A stretch of 43,269 nucleotides of DNA from Natrinema thermotolerans DSM 11552 (lineage in GTDB: Archaea; Halobacteriota; Halobacteria; Halobacteriales; Natrialbaceae). How positions within the stretch are numbered: the first letter of the stretch is position 1; each line of letters opens with the position of its first letter. The notes under the pieces are model-generated. The model was not told the DNA's origin. It searched no databases and worked only from the letters and a program-made list of their open reading frames with translations. Shown here one piece after another: positions 33,541 through 42,647 of this stretch. The stretch spans positions 18,795-62,063 of the forward strand of contig AOIR01000023.1 in NCBI GenBank assembly GCA_000337115.1, read 5' to 3'. The translations under genes and the position numbers were made by a program.

Positions 33541-34971
33541 ATGACAAACCAAAGCAGGCGGAGGATCCTTCAAACAACGGGCGCAGTGATTAGTACTACG
33601 ATACTCGGGGCCGGAGCGGCCAGCGCACAGAAAGCCGACTCCCGATTCCTGATTGACCTACGAGAGGTCTCACGGGCGCAAGTCCCCGAAGACGTAGAGA
33701 TCATCCACGACCTTTCCGAAATCGATATGCTTGCTGCACAAGGCGATGAGAGCAAGGTTGGCGGGCCGCCCGCGACAACGCCGGATATAAAGGTCGACTG
33801 GAGCGGTGACAAAGGCGGAGCAGTCAAGGAACAGTCGGGTCCCTCCGTTGACGAGCGGAGCAACAGCCATAATCACGATGGTCCGCCAAAGAACACCGAG
33901 TACCAGTGGGACAAACGGGTTCAGGACGTCGGTGACTACACCGACAAGCCCGACGATGGAAAATCCGTCCATGATACGACCACTGGAGAGGGAACTCGCG
34001 TCGCAGTTGTCGACACGGGAGTTTCCCCGAACCATCCGGACCTCGAAGGTGTCGTGAACGAGGAGCTATCAGCCAATTTCACGACCGATGGACTCGGGTT
34101 CGAGCCGAACGGTGCAGGCGACCACGGCACCCACGTCGCTGGTATCATCGCAGCGACGAACTCCAACGACGGTCCTGCGGGGGGTGGCCTCGGGACCGCA
34201 CCGGATACGGAAATCGTTTCACTCCGAGTGTTCTCCCGGAAAGAAAACTATACGAGCGATTCGCTGGCCGCGTTTCTCTACGCCGCAGAGGTCGGCTGCG
34301 ACGCCGCGAACTACAGCGTCGGCTACCCGGAACCGTACGTCGATCCGGAGGAGTACCCGTGGCTCATAGGTATCAGAGACGCATACCGCCGGACGGCGAA
34401 AGCCGTCCGCGAGAAGGGAATGCTCATCGTCAATTCCGCTGGCAACGATGGCCTGAACATGGACACGGAGAACATCCTCAGCCTCCCGACGGAGGTTGAG
34501 GGCATCTTCGGGGTGAGCGCGACCGGTCCGATCGGCGTCGGCTGGGGAGACAAACATAGTGACAACGAGGAGAAGTGGCTGACGGAGAACCGGCTGGAGG
34601 AGCCGACGACCCAGCCAGCTTTCTACACGAACTACGGGAGTGCCGTCGACGTGAGTGCTGCCGGTGGGAACGCAGATGTGGAGGAGCTTTCGGAGAACCC
34701 CGACGCGTACAATGACCTCGTCTATTCGACGGTCATTTCGACGGACGAGCAGGGGAATGTCGTCCCTGGCTACGGGTGGAAGGCAGGTACATCGATGGCG
34801 GCACCGCAGGTGACAGCTGCAGTCGCACTTGTCCGGTCGCTCCGCCCCGATGCAGGTGTCGAAGAGGTTGAGCATCTGATCAAAGACACTGCAACCATGG
34901 CCGAGGAAGGCGAGTTATACCACGGCGATGGGCATCTCGACCTCGAGCGTCTGGTCAAAGCCACGAAGTAA
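33541..34971 (+). CDS. Tat-exported subtilisin-like serine protease (halolysin-type)
   Basis: The 476-residue precursor starts with a twin-arginine signal (SRRRILQTTGAVISTTILG, cleaved after ASA about residue 30), then a prosequence of about 120 residues, then a subtilase (S8) domain. The triad is visible: Asp158 (VAVVDTGVSPNHPDL), His198 (GDHGTHVAGI) and Ser418 (AGTSMAAPQV), with the oxyanion Asn region in IVNSAGNDG. The mature enzyme should act outside the cell. There is no C-terminal PPC domain as in some halolysins. I chose ATG 33541 over the upstream frame start because it directly precedes the RR motif. It is monocistronic, with an AT-rich upstream region. Confidence 0.9.
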   Translation: MTNQSRRRILQTTGAVISTTILGAGAASAQKADSRFLIDLREVSRAQVPEDVEIIHDLSEIDMLAAQGDESKVGGPPATTPDIKVDWSGDKGGAVKEQSGPSVDERSNSHNHDGPPKNTEYQWDKRVQDVGDYTDKPDDGKSVHDTTTGEGTRVAVVDTGVSPNHPDLEGVVNEELSANFTTDGLGFEPNGAGDHGTHVAGIIAATNSNDGPAGGGLGTAPDTEIVSLRVFSRKENYTSDSLAAFLYAAEVGCDAANYSVGYPEPYVDPEEYPWLIGIRDAYRRTAKAVREKGMLIVNSAGNDGLNMDTENILSLPTEVEGIFGVSATGPIGVGWGDKHSDNEEKWLTENRLEEPTTQPAFYTNYGSAVDVSAAGGNADVEELSENPDAYNDLVYSTVISTDEQGNVVPGYGWKAGTSMAAPQVTAAVALVRSLRPDAGVEEVEHLIKDTATMAEEGELYHGDGHLDLERLVKATK

Positions 34972-34978
34972 CGCGAAT

Positions 34979-34991
34979 TAGCCTTTTTTAG
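34979..34991 (+). terminator. T-rich terminator after the subtilase gene
   Basis: The run TAGCCTTTTTTAG begins 8 bases after the stop codon. Archaeal termination often uses such oligo-T tracts. Confidence 0.5.
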
Positions 34992-35258
34992 GTCATCCGT
35001 CGCCAGATGCATGCTGACGTCGGCCTCCAGTTCTGCCTTTGGTCATTCGTTCTCTATCTCGAGTATTATTTTGGCGGCCGAGTAGAAGCAACGATCATGT
35101 GTTTGATTTTCGCGAGTATACTCGAGACGGATCAAATCGAGGGTATTGATTCCTGAACTGCTTCCCAGTCTTGGATTCGTACGTAAAATTGAACCGCTGT
35201 AGACTCCGCACCACGAGTGCGATACGGGAAGTAGTTCTCAGTCTCTGTTCTTACTACC
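34992..35258. other. Intergenic region without a recognised gene
   Basis: No convincing gene. Inverted CTCGAGTA (35057-35064) and TACTCGAG (35117-35124) segments flank an AT-rich stretch, but the pair is short and may be chance. Confidence 0.4.
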
Positions 35259-35625
35259 GTGACCGAGAATGTCTGGTGTCCGACATGTGTCGTGTATGCA
35301 GCACTCCTCGAGGCTGCGACCGACGGCGACACGTCCATTGGCAACGCAGCCGACAGTGCTAACACCTCACACACCGTAGAGGAGACTGCCGAATCGGACG
35401 AGAGTAGCACTGAGGCACCGATCCCCGATTCGGCAGCCGATTCTGACGACCTGCACTCGGACGCGAAGGGCCTCGTGATCGGCGAAGTTCTCGGGTTCGA
35501 TCGGGACGGGACGAACCCGCGACGAGGGCGCACAACGGTCGATCAACAACACCGATCCACAGCCGATCAGCGAGGTCGACGTACAACCGCCGGCGAAGGC
35601 CGCGACGAACGGCGGTGACGAGTAG
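35259..35625 (+). pseudogene. Hypothetical acidic protein with one frameshift
   Basis: The frame from GTG 35259 (MTENVWCPTCVVYAALLEA..., a CPTC pair near the start, then a Ser/Asp/Glu-rich linker and GLVIGEVLGFDRDGTNP) reads well to about 35520. It then turns Arg-rich, while the next phase continues plausibly as DEGAQRSINNTDPQPISEVD to TAG 35623-35625. A one-base change near 35520 would restore one protein of about 120 residues. No family is recognised. Confidence 0.4.
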
Positions 35626-35626
35626 C

Positions 35627-36025
35627 TGTCCGACCGCCTCGCTGACCGTCCATGGCTGTCTGGAACCGACCGGTGACCACCCGGACTACGCAGTCCTGTA
35701 CAGCGACGAACTCGCTCGAGCGGGCGAGGGTGACGGTACGGAAGACCATGTGGTCGCCGAGTGAGAGGTCCTCAACGACGAGAACACACGCATTCTCGTA
35801 TCCTACACCCAAAGCGGCCTCACGGGAGTTTCCGCCTACTCGGCTGACGAGCCTGACGGCGAGACGACCTACGAACCCGCCACCGACCAACCCAAGTGCG
35901 GGACACGGTGGGTTCCTGAGGACGGCGATCGGATCGTCGAACTCACAGACACCTACGACGACGATCCGACGCTGACGGACGGTCTTCGGACGTACGTCGG
36001 GGGCGCTGTTCAGAGTAGCGTTTGA
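35627..36025 (+). pseudogene. Hypothetical protein broken by an in-frame stop
   Basis: Directly after the previous remnant, a frame reads CPTASLTVHGCLEPTGDHPD, then YAVLYSDELARAGEGDG, meets TGA at 35762-35764, and goes on as EVLNDENTRILVSYTQSG and LTDTYDDDPTLTDGLRTYVG to TGA at 36023-36025. Both halves have acidic coding-like composition in one phase, so the stop looks like decay. The protein is unrecognised and has no clear start. Confidence 0.4.
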
Positions 36026-36082
36026 AGAACGAGGCAGTTGGGGTTCGAGGTGTCCATGCCTGAATTCCAACGCCCTAGTGGA

Positions 36083-36170
36083 GCTATAGTAGCCGCTGAA
36101 AGTCATTGCACACCTGATCGAACGACAGCGTTGCGACCTGTGTGTGAATCGTTTCAGCGGCTACTATAGC
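36083..36170. mobile_element. 88-bp palindromic MITE-like element
   Basis: GCTATAGTAGCCGCTGAAA at 36083-36101 is perfectly inverted at 36152-36170, and the 50 bases between them are also partly palindromic (CATTGCACAC against GTGTGTGAAT). It has no coding capacity. Size and perfect 19-bp ends fit a miniature inverted-repeat element mobilised in trans. It lies at the edge of the IS6 relic at 36178. Confidence 0.75.
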
Positions 36171-36177
36171 ATCGGGA

Positions 36178-36767
36178 TCGAATTAGATTTTGTGGGGCGC
36201 GAGCAGACACCACACAATCTGACAGAGTTGAGTATCCAACTTCAGCTGTGTCAATCATCACTTTTGGATACTGTCTATATCTTATATAGTTTCGGTGTCA
36301 AACGGGCACGATCGACCGTCTAGAACTATGCAAAAAGCCGAGCGACAGCCGACATATGGTACCCAACCTGATCACGTCGCTCTCGACGAAACCGTGATCC
36401 AACTCGACGATCAGCGGTACTGGCTGTACGCTGCTGTCGCTTCCGAGACCGATGAACCTCCACGTTAGATTCTTTCCAACGCGAAATCTGGACTCATCAG
36501 CCAATTCCTCGCTGAACTACGCGAGAAAGACGATGTCGAAGACGCTGTGTTTCTCGGCGGTTCAGGCCCCTGGATCCACGCTGCACTCCACCGACACGGA
36601 CTCCGATTTCGAAACGAGACACGTGGAAATTGGAGTACTGTTGAACGTCTCTTTCAAGAGGTAAATAGTTAGACCTACCAGTTTGGATATCTCTTCAAAA
36701 ATGCAGAACTAGCAACCGCCGAACCTGGCTCCAGAGCTACGCGTATTGCTGGAACCAGCCAATCTGA
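36178..36767 (+). pseudogene. IS6-family transposase relic, copy C
   Basis: Translation in shifting frames recovers IELDFVGREQTPHNLTELSIQ, HVALDETVIQLDDQRYWLYA and the final WLQSYAYCWNQPI with TGA at 36765-36767. It carries several stop codons and frame changes, and lacks the inverted repeat ends seen in copies A and B. It is the oldest of the three IS6 remnants. Its 5' end abuts the MITE, which may have inserted into or beside it. Confidence 0.75.
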
Positions 36768-36848
36768 ACATAGCCTGTGGCCACTATCCGAGTGTTTCAA
36801 CCATATCGGTAGATCCCCGCTGTGATCGCGATCGACCGCCATCCGTGG

Positions 36849-37265
36849 TTACCGGTCGGGGACGTTTTTACGGACAAAGTCGATCGTCTCTTCGATCGAC
36901 GTTCCGGGACCGAAGATCGCAGCAGCCCCTGCCGCTTCGAGTTCGTCGCGGTCCTCTTCCGGAATCACGCCGCCGACGAGTACGAGCGTCTCCGCTTTCG
37001 CGCCGTATTCCTCGAGGCCGTCCATGATTTTCGGGACGAGCGTATCGTGCGCCCCGGAGAGAATCGAGATGCCGAGGACGTCGATGTCCTCTTGCACTGC
37101 AGCCTGGACGATGTCGTCGGGTGCTTTGTGGAGTCCGGAGTAGATGACCTCGAAGCCGGCGTCACGGAACGCTCGAGAAATGACGTGTGCGCCACGGTCG
37201 TGGCCGTCGAGACCGACCTTTGCAACCATACATCGAATCGTCCGCTCATCGTTCTCGATACTCAT
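36849..37265 (-). CDS. mcmA2: Methylmalonyl-CoA mutase, small (B12-binding) subunit
   Basis: The 138-residue protein is the cobalamin-binding domain: the base-off motif DGHDRG (Asp20, His22, Gly25, where His22 ligates cobalt) and the later GGVIPEEDRDELEAAG and FGPGTSIEETIDFV blocks. Archaea split the mutase into two chains; the catalytic partner is the upstream gene on the same strand, 131 bases before. The pair interconverts L-methylmalonyl-CoA and succinyl-CoA. I chose ATG 37265; the open frame extends much further but as antisense Arg-rich sequence. Confidence 0.95.
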   Translation of the reverse strand: MSIENDERTIRCMVAKVGLDGHDRGAHVISRAFRDAGFEVIYSGLHKAPDDIVQAAVQEDIDVLGISILSGAHDTLVPKIMDGLEEYGAKAETLVLVGGVIPEEDRDELEAAGAAAIFGPGTSIEETIDFVRKNVPDR

Positions 37266-37396
37266 GGGCCGCGATTCGAAGAGGAAACGTATGATTCTAT
37301 CGGAGTCTGCCAGTTTCGCCCGCCGGAACGGCGCTTCCGACCGGGAAAAGACCGACTCCGGAAGGTGCGGGGAGCGACATCCGATGGGGGACCGGT

Positions 37397-39094
37397 TCAG
37401 ACTGGACTGATCTCCTCTCGATACGCGCCGTGGTGGTCTTCGAAGACCTGCATGATCTCCCCCATCGTTGCGTAGGCCTTGACGGCGTCGACGATGTACG
37501 GCATGACGTTCTCGTCGCGTTCGATCGCGTCCGACAGCGCCTCGAGCGTCGCATCGACGGCCGCATCGTCGCGGTCGGCTTTGACCTGTTCTAAGCGCTC
37601 GAGTTGGCGATCCCGCGTCGTTTCGTCGACGTGTAACAGCTCCGGCGAAGTGTCTTCCTCGATGGTGTACTCGTTGACGCCGACGACGACTTCCTCGCCG
37701 CGTTCGACGCGTTGCTGGTACTCGTAGCTCGCTTCCTGAATCTCGCGGTGATAGTAGCCCTGGTTGATGCCCTCGAGGACGCCGTCGCGGATCGAGCCGT
37801 CGCCCATTGCTTTGATCTCCTCGAGATAGTCCATGATCTCGGCTTCCATCTCGTTTGTGAGTTTCTCGATGGCGAAGGAGCCGCCCATGGGGTCGACGAT
37901 ATCGGCCGCACCGGACTCCTCGGCGATGATCTGCTGGGTCCGCAAGGCGACGCGGACTGCCTTCTCGCTTGGCAGCGCCAGCGCCTCGTCGAAGCTGTTG
38001 GTGTGCAACGACTGGGTCCCGCCGAAGACGCCTGCCAGCGCCTGAATCGTCACCCGGACGATGTTGTTCAGTGGCTGCTGGGCCGTCAGCGATTGGCCCG
38101 CCGTCTGGGTGTGGAACTTCATGCGCTTGGATTCGGGCTCGTCCGCGCCGTACCACTCCTCCATCAGACGGGCATAGACACGGCGTGAGGCCCGGAACTT
38201 CGCAACCTCCTCGAAGATGGAGTTGTGTGAGTTGAAGAAAAACGACAGCAACGGGCCGAACTCGTCGACGTCGAGTCCGCGCTCGAGACAGTCCTCGACG
38301 TAGGCGAAGCCGTCGGCGAGCGTAAAGGCGGCCTCCTGGGCCGCAGTCGAGCCGGCCTCCCGGATGTGATAGCCCGAGATCGAGACCGGGTGGAATTTCG
38401 GCGTCTCCTCGACGGCGAACTCGATCGTGTCAGTGACGATTTCGAGGGAGGGCTCCGGCGGGATGACCCACTCTTTCTGCGCGATGAACTCCTTCAGCAT
38501 GTCGTTCTGGAGGGTCCCCCGGACTTCGTCACGGGGGACGCCCTGCTGGTCGGCCAGCGCGATGTACATCGCGTAGATGACCGCTGCCGACGGGTTGATC
38601 GTAAACGAGGTCGACACGTCATCGATGTCGATGCCGTCGAACAGGATTTCCATGTCCCGGAGCGTGTCGACGGCGACACCCTCCTTACCGACCTCGCCTT
38701 CGCTCATTGGATGATCCGAGTCGATCCCCATCAGCGACGGCATGTCGAACGCCGTCGAGAGCCCGGTCTGGCCCTCGTCGATCAAGTAATGAAAGCGTTC
38801 GTTGGTTTCCTCTGCGGTCCCGAACCCGGCGAACTGGCGCATCGTCCACGTGCGCCCGCGGTACATCGTCGGGTACGGCCCCCGCGTGTACGGTGGCTCA
38901 CCGGGGAACCCGAGGTCCTCGTCGAACTCGAGGTCGGCGATGTCTTCGGGCGTGTAGAGGCGATCGACCTCGTGGTTCGAGACCGTCGCGAATCGCTCTT
39001 TGCGCTCGCCGCGTTCTAACGACGGATCGAGCGTCTCCGCTTCCCACGACTCCCGTTGTTGGGAAATCTCCGCCAGTTCTTGCTCGTCGAACAT
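37397..39094 (-). CDS. mcmA1: Methylmalonyl-CoA mutase, large catalytic subunit
   Basis: The 565-residue protein is the substrate-binding TIM-barrel chain of methylmalonyl-CoA mutase. Landmarks are YTRGPYPTMYRGRTWTMRQF, with the tyrosine region that contacts the CoA ester, then GLSTAFDMPSLMG, SISGYHIREAGSTAAQE and HTQTAGQSLTAQQPLNNI. It joins mcmA2 to form the B12-dependent enzyme used to feed propionyl-CoA carbon into the citric acid cycle, or to run the reverse. The length is normal for the split archaeal form. The acyl-CoA synthetase gene is divergent on the other strand, 187 bases away. Confidence 0.95.
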   Translation of the reverse strand: MFDEQELAEISQQRESWEAETLDPSLERGERKERFATVSNHEVDRLYTPEDIADLEFDEDLGFPGEPPYTRGPYPTMYRGRTWTMRQFAGFGTAEETNERFHYLIDEGQTGLSTAFDMPSLMGIDSDHPMSEGEVGKEGVAVDTLRDMEILFDGIDIDDVSTSFTINPSAAVIYAMYIALADQQGVPRDEVRGTLQNDMLKEFIAQKEWVIPPEPSLEIVTDTIEFAVEETPKFHPVSISGYHIREAGSTAAQEAAFTLADGFAYVEDCLERGLDVDEFGPLLSFFFNSHNSIFEEVAKFRASRRVYARLMEEWYGADEPESKRMKFHTQTAGQSLTAQQPLNNIVRVTIQALAGVFGGTQSLHTNSFDEALALPSEKAVRVALRTQQIIAEESGAADIVDPMGGSFAIEKLTNEMEAEIMDYLEEIKAMGDGSIRDGVLEGINQGYYHREIQEASYEYQQRVERGEEVVVGVNEYTIEEDTSPELLHVDETTRDRQLERLEQVKADRDDAAVDATLEALSDAIERDENVMPYIVDAVKAYATMGEIMQVFEDHHGAYREEISPV

Positions 39095-39281
39095 TGTCTA
39101 GCGTATAGATGCAACTCTTCTAAAATGTTGTGCCGCTCGAGGCGACTCTCCGACGGGAGTGACGATCGACGGCCGGAGTCGGCGGCCGACACCGGGGATG
39201 CGATGGATATTGAATATATAGATGATACAAATTACCAATTGTAACAAAAGATTCAAGATTGCGCGTTCTGATTGGCAGCGT

Positions 39282-40919
39282 ATGGGTGTTAATTACACTA
39301 CAGAAGCAGACAGCTTCGAGTGGGATATCCCGGATTCGTATGCGATCACGTCGGTCGTCACGGACCACGCCGACTCGGCCGGCGATCGCGTCGCCGTCCG
39401 GTTCTTGGACGACGAGGGGGCCCGTGAGGAACGGACCTACGCCGATATCCGGGACGACATGAACCGCTTTGCCAACGGCCTCGAGTCCCTCGGCGTCACC
39501 GAGGGCGACCGGGTGATGCACCTGTTCCCGCGCCATCCCGACGCGTTCGCTATCCAACTCGGTGCGCTGGCGACCGGCTCGCTGCTGGTCCCCTGTTCGT
39601 CGATGCTGCGCTCGAAAGACATCGCGTTCCGTGCCGACGACTGTTCCGCGACGAGTATCGTCGTCCACGAATCGCTGACCGACATGGTCGAACCGGTACT
39701 CGAGGAGACCCCACTCGAGCGGGTCATCGTCCTCGACGGTTCCGAAGACGACCTGCAGGGCGAGGGATGGACGACGGTCGCGGACGTCATGGCCGAGGAG
39801 TCGACTGACTACGACGGCCCCGAGTTGGCTGCCGAGGATCCGATGACGATCAATTACACCAGCGGAACGACCGGCCAGCCCAAACCGGTGTTGCATAAAC
39901 ACCGCTGGCAGTACTGTTTCAACCGGATCAACGCCCCCTACTGGTGGGGTGTCGACGAGGACACCGACCTCGAGGACGAACTGCTGTGGGCCACCACGGG
40001 GACCGGCTGGGCGAAGTGGTTCTGGAGCCCGGTCGGCGTCGGCCTGACGACGGGCGCGACCCAACTCATCTACGACGGCGAGTTCGAGCCCGACACGTTC
40101 CTCGAGATCATGGAAGCGGAAGGGGTCACCAAGCTCTGTGCCGTCCCGACCCAGTACCGGATGTTCGCCAACGCCGACCTCGAGGACTACGATGTCACCC
40201 TCAACGACGCGCTTTCGGCGGGCGAGCCACTCAACCGTGAGCCGATCGAGCGCATTCAGGACGCCTGGGGCGTGACCCCGCGTGACGGCTACGGCCAGAC
40301 TGAGACCGTTGCCTTGGTGACGAACTACCCCGGAATCGACGTCAAACCCGGCAGCATGGGCAAGCCGACGCCCGGTGTCGGCGCGACGATCATCGACGTC
40401 GACGACGAGGAAACGGTCGAGCCCGGCGAGATCGGTGAGATCGCCGTGCCGGTCGACTCGCCGGCGATCTTCGACGGCTACTACGAGAAACCGAACCTCG
40501 ACGAGCAGAAACTCTCCGGCGACTACTACCGCACGGGCGACCTCGCCTCCCGCGATGAGGACGGCTACTTCTTTTTCGAAGGCCGGGCCGACGATATCAT
40601 CATCTCGTCGGGCTATCGCATCGGTCCCTTCGAGGTCGAGGACGCCCTCGTCACCCACGATGCCGTCGCCGAGGCCGCCGTCGTCGACAGTCCACACGAA
40701 GAACGCGGCAGCGTCGTCAAGGCCTACGTGATCCTCGCCGAGGGCCACGAGGGCACCGACGAACTGAAAGACGACTTACAGTCGTTCATGAAAGAAGAGA
40801 CGGCACCCTACAAGTACCCCCGCCGGATCGAGTTCACCGACGAACTCCCCAAAACCTCGAGCGGGAAGATCCGCCGCGTCGAACTCCGCAAAGAAGAGCA
40901 GCAGAAACACGGCCTGTAG
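39282..40919 (+). CDS. Acyl-CoA synthetase (AMP-forming)
   Basis: The 545-residue enzyme belongs to the ANL adenylating superfamily. The nucleotide loop YTSGTTGQPKPVLHKHR starts at residue 192, the adenylate-binding DGYGQTE at 335-341, the hinge around GYRIGPFEVE and the catalytic C-terminal Lys529 in KTSSGKIRR. It ligates a carboxylic acid to CoA using ATP. The subgroup looks like haloarchaeal short/medium-chain enzymes; propionate or a fatty acid is suggested by the neighbouring mutase and thiolase. I chose ATG 39282 because upstream residues do not match the family. A TATA-like AATATATAGATG lies at 39214-39225. Confidence 0.92.
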   Translation: MGVNYTTEADSFEWDIPDSYAITSVVTDHADSAGDRVAVRFLDDEGAREERTYADIRDDMNRFANGLESLGVTEGDRVMHLFPRHPDAFAIQLGALATGSLLVPCSSMLRSKDIAFRADDCSATSIVVHESLTDMVEPVLEETPLERVIVLDGSEDDLQGEGWTTVADVMAEESTDYDGPELAAEDPMTINYTSGTTGQPKPVLHKHRWQYCFNRINAPYWWGVDEDTDLEDELLWATTGTGWAKWFWSPVGVGLTTGATQLIYDGEFEPDTFLEIMEAEGVTKLCAVPTQYRMFANADLEDYDVTLNDALSAGEPLNREPIERIQDAWGVTPRDGYGQTETVALVTNYPGIDVKPGSMGKPTPGVGATIIDVDDEETVEPGEIGEIAVPVDSPAIFDGYYEKPNLDEQKLSGDYYRTGDLASRDEDGYFFFEGRADDIIISSGYRIGPFEVEDALVTHDAVAEAAVVDSPHEERGSVVKAYVILAEGHEGTDELKDDLQSFMKEETAPYKYPRRIEFTDELPKTSSGKIRRVELRKEEQQKHGL

Positions 40920-40967
40920 CCGGGTCGACGCCCGCTCGAGTGGGGTTCGTAGCGCGAATTCGGCCCG

Positions 40968-41354
40968 TTATTCTGCCGGACGGAAAACGATCGTCCGCTC
41001 GCCGTCAGTCTCGTTGGATTCGACGGTCGCGGTGACGCGGTCACCGATTTCGACGGCCGTTTGATCGATGCCTCGCACGACTCCTGTAAGTCGGACGCCG
41101 CCGAAGTCGACGACGGCGGTGACGTAGGGGGCGTCGTCTTCGAACTGCGGCGTCGGGACGGACACGGTCGTGTGCGTGACGATCTCGCCGGCCGACGGGA
41201 GGTCCCGCTCCGTGAGATTGCGATCGCCACAGTGCGGGCAGGCACGCCGTGGTGGCAGCAGGCCGTGCCCGTTCTCGCAGCTGCGGTAGTAGCCCTCGCC
41301 CGCTGCAAGCGCCTCGAGGAACGCGTCGTACTCGCCGTTGGTCACGTCCGTCAT
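40968..41354 (-). CDS. DUF35 Zn-ribbon/OB-fold acyl-CoA-associated protein
   Basis: The 128-residue protein has an N-terminal rubredoxin-like zinc ribbon (Cys26, His30, Cys39, Cys42 in SCENGHGLLPPRRACPHC) followed by an OB-fold (PYVTAVVDFGGVRLTGVV). DUF35 proteins act as partners of thiolases and bridge them to HMG-CoA synthase in archaea by channelling acyl-CoA. The ATG at 41354 overlaps the thiolase stop by one base (a GTG one codon earlier is possible), so the two are translationally coupled. Confidence 0.93.
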   Translation of the reverse strand: MTDVTNGEYDAFLEALAAGEGYYRSCENGHGLLPPRRACPHCGDRNLTERDLPSAGEIVTHTTVSVPTPQFEDDAPYVTAVVDFGGVRLTGVVRGIDQTAVEIGDRVTATVESNETDGERTIVFRPAE

Positions 41355-42520
41355 CACTCCATCACCTCCAGAACGTGAACGGTCGCACTGGCGACGGTCC
41401 CACCAGCGTTCTGGGCGACGCCGACCGTGGCGTCGTCGACGGCGTCGGCCCGCGGATGGGTGCCGTCGAGCAGCGTCGCGATGGCAGCCACCTGGGCGGC
41501 CCCGGTTGCGCCGACCGGATGGCCCTTCGCTTTCAGGCCGCCGGAGAGGTTCACCGGCAACTCGCCGTCACGGCGCGTCTCGCCGCGGCGGGCTGCCCCG
41601 ATCGCCTCGCCGTGACTGTAGAGGCCGAGCCCCTCGAGGGCGAGGACTTCGGCGATCGTAAAGCAGTCGTGAACCTCCGCGACGGAGATATCGCTGGGTT
41701 CGATGCCGGCGTCGTCGTAGGCGTCCACTGCCGCGTCGCGGGTTGCAGGCGTCTTCGAGAGCGACTGGCGATCGTGCAGCGCCATCGTATCGCCGCCGTG
41801 GCCGGCACCCGTGATCGCCACGTCGGCCTCGAGGTCGTGTTCCGCGGCGTATTCGGGGGTGGTCAAGACGATCGCGGCCGCCCCGTCGCTGATCGGACAG
41901 GCGTCGTACAGGGTAAACGGGGACGCGATCTCGGGTGCATCGAGTGCGTCCGCGACCGTGATTTCCTGCTGGAGATGAGCGTGGTCGTTGGCAAGTGCGT
42001 TGTCGTGGTTTTTGACCGCGATATGGGCCAGATCCTCGTGGGTGCCGCCGTACTCGTCGAAGTAGGCCCGAGCCATCAGCGCGTACGCGCCGGGGAAGGT
42101 GACACCCGACCGGACTTCATAGAGATCGTCGGCCGCACTGGCCAGCCCTTTCGTCGCCCCGGCCGTGCCCATGTTCGTCATCCGCTCCATACCACCAGCA
42201 ACGACGACATCGGACTCGCCGCTTCGGATCGCACGCACGGCGTCGTGGACCGCGAGCCCGCTCGAGGCACAGGCGCTTTCGATCCGTCGCGATGGGACGG
42301 TCGTGCCGAGTGCCTCCGCCATGAGCGGCCCCTGATGACCCTGCCCTTCCGAGAGGGTGCCGACGAAGTTGCCGTAGAAGAGTTCGTCGACGTCCCCAGC
42401 CGGGACGCCGGCGTCCTCGAGAGCGGCGAGCCCGGCGTCTGCGAACATGTCCCTGCCCGTCCGATCGGGGTGGGAGCCAAACGTCGTCATGCCTGTGCCG
42501 GCGAGTTGCACCTGTGTCAT
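41354..42520 (-). CDS. Thiolase-family acetyl-CoA C-acyltransferase
   Basis: The 388-residue thiolase has the nucleophilic Cys84 in ESACASSGLAVHDAV, then VVVAGGMERMT, the EVHDCF region and the C-terminal GGLKAKGHPVGATGAAQ, which carries the catalytic His. Archaeal members of this SCP2-like group work with a DUF35 protein, as found here. Reaction: condensation or cleavage of acetyl-CoA units. The opposite-strand gene is a 3-hydroxyacyl-CoA dehydrogenase, 127 bases away, consistent with beta-oxidation or hydroxybutyrate metabolism. Confidence 0.93.
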   Translation of the reverse strand: MTQVQLAGTGMTTFGSHPDRTGRDMFADAGLAALEDAGVPAGDVDELFYGNFVGTLSEGQGHQGPLMAEALGTTVPSRRIESACASSGLAVHDAVRAIRSGESDVVVAGGMERMTNMGTAGATKGLASAADDLYEVRSGVTFPGAYALMARAYFDEYGGTHEDLAHIAVKNHDNALANDHAHLQQEITVADALDAPEIASPFTLYDACPISDGAAAIVLTTPEYAAEHDLEADVAITGAGHGGDTMALHDRQSLSKTPATRDAAVDAYDDAGIEPSDISVAEVHDCFTIAEVLALEGLGLYSHGEAIGAARRGETRRDGELPVNLSGGLKAKGHPVGATGAAQVAAIATLLDGTHPRADAVDDATVGVAQNAGGTVASATVHVLEVME

Positions 42521-42647
42521 TAGTTATCACCGTCACATATCAGTTCGTGCGGTATAGCTGTGTCGGACGACGGCCGGTGGTTGTGACCGGCGGTTCCGCC
42601 ACTGACGAGAGTCGGGACATTTACTACGACAGTCCGACCACCACGAA

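Noticed and set aside
29554-36767. A new defence island beside CRISPR-Cas
   Set aside because: Apart from the Doc cassette, no nuclease, helicase, ATPase, methylase or reverse transcriptase is visible; the genes are hypotheticals, relics and a secreted protease.
36849-38156. 435-codon frame joining mcmA2 with upstream DNA
   Set aside because: The upstream part is antisense-like Arg-rich sequence lying over mcmA1 in another frame; the true gene starts at 37265.
39120-40748. 542-codon minus-strand frame opposite the acyl-CoA synthetase
   Set aside because: Antisense shadow: the plus-strand product carries all synthetase motifs.
41249-42523. 424-codon plus-strand frame opposite the thiolase
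   Set aside because: Antisense shadow without family features.
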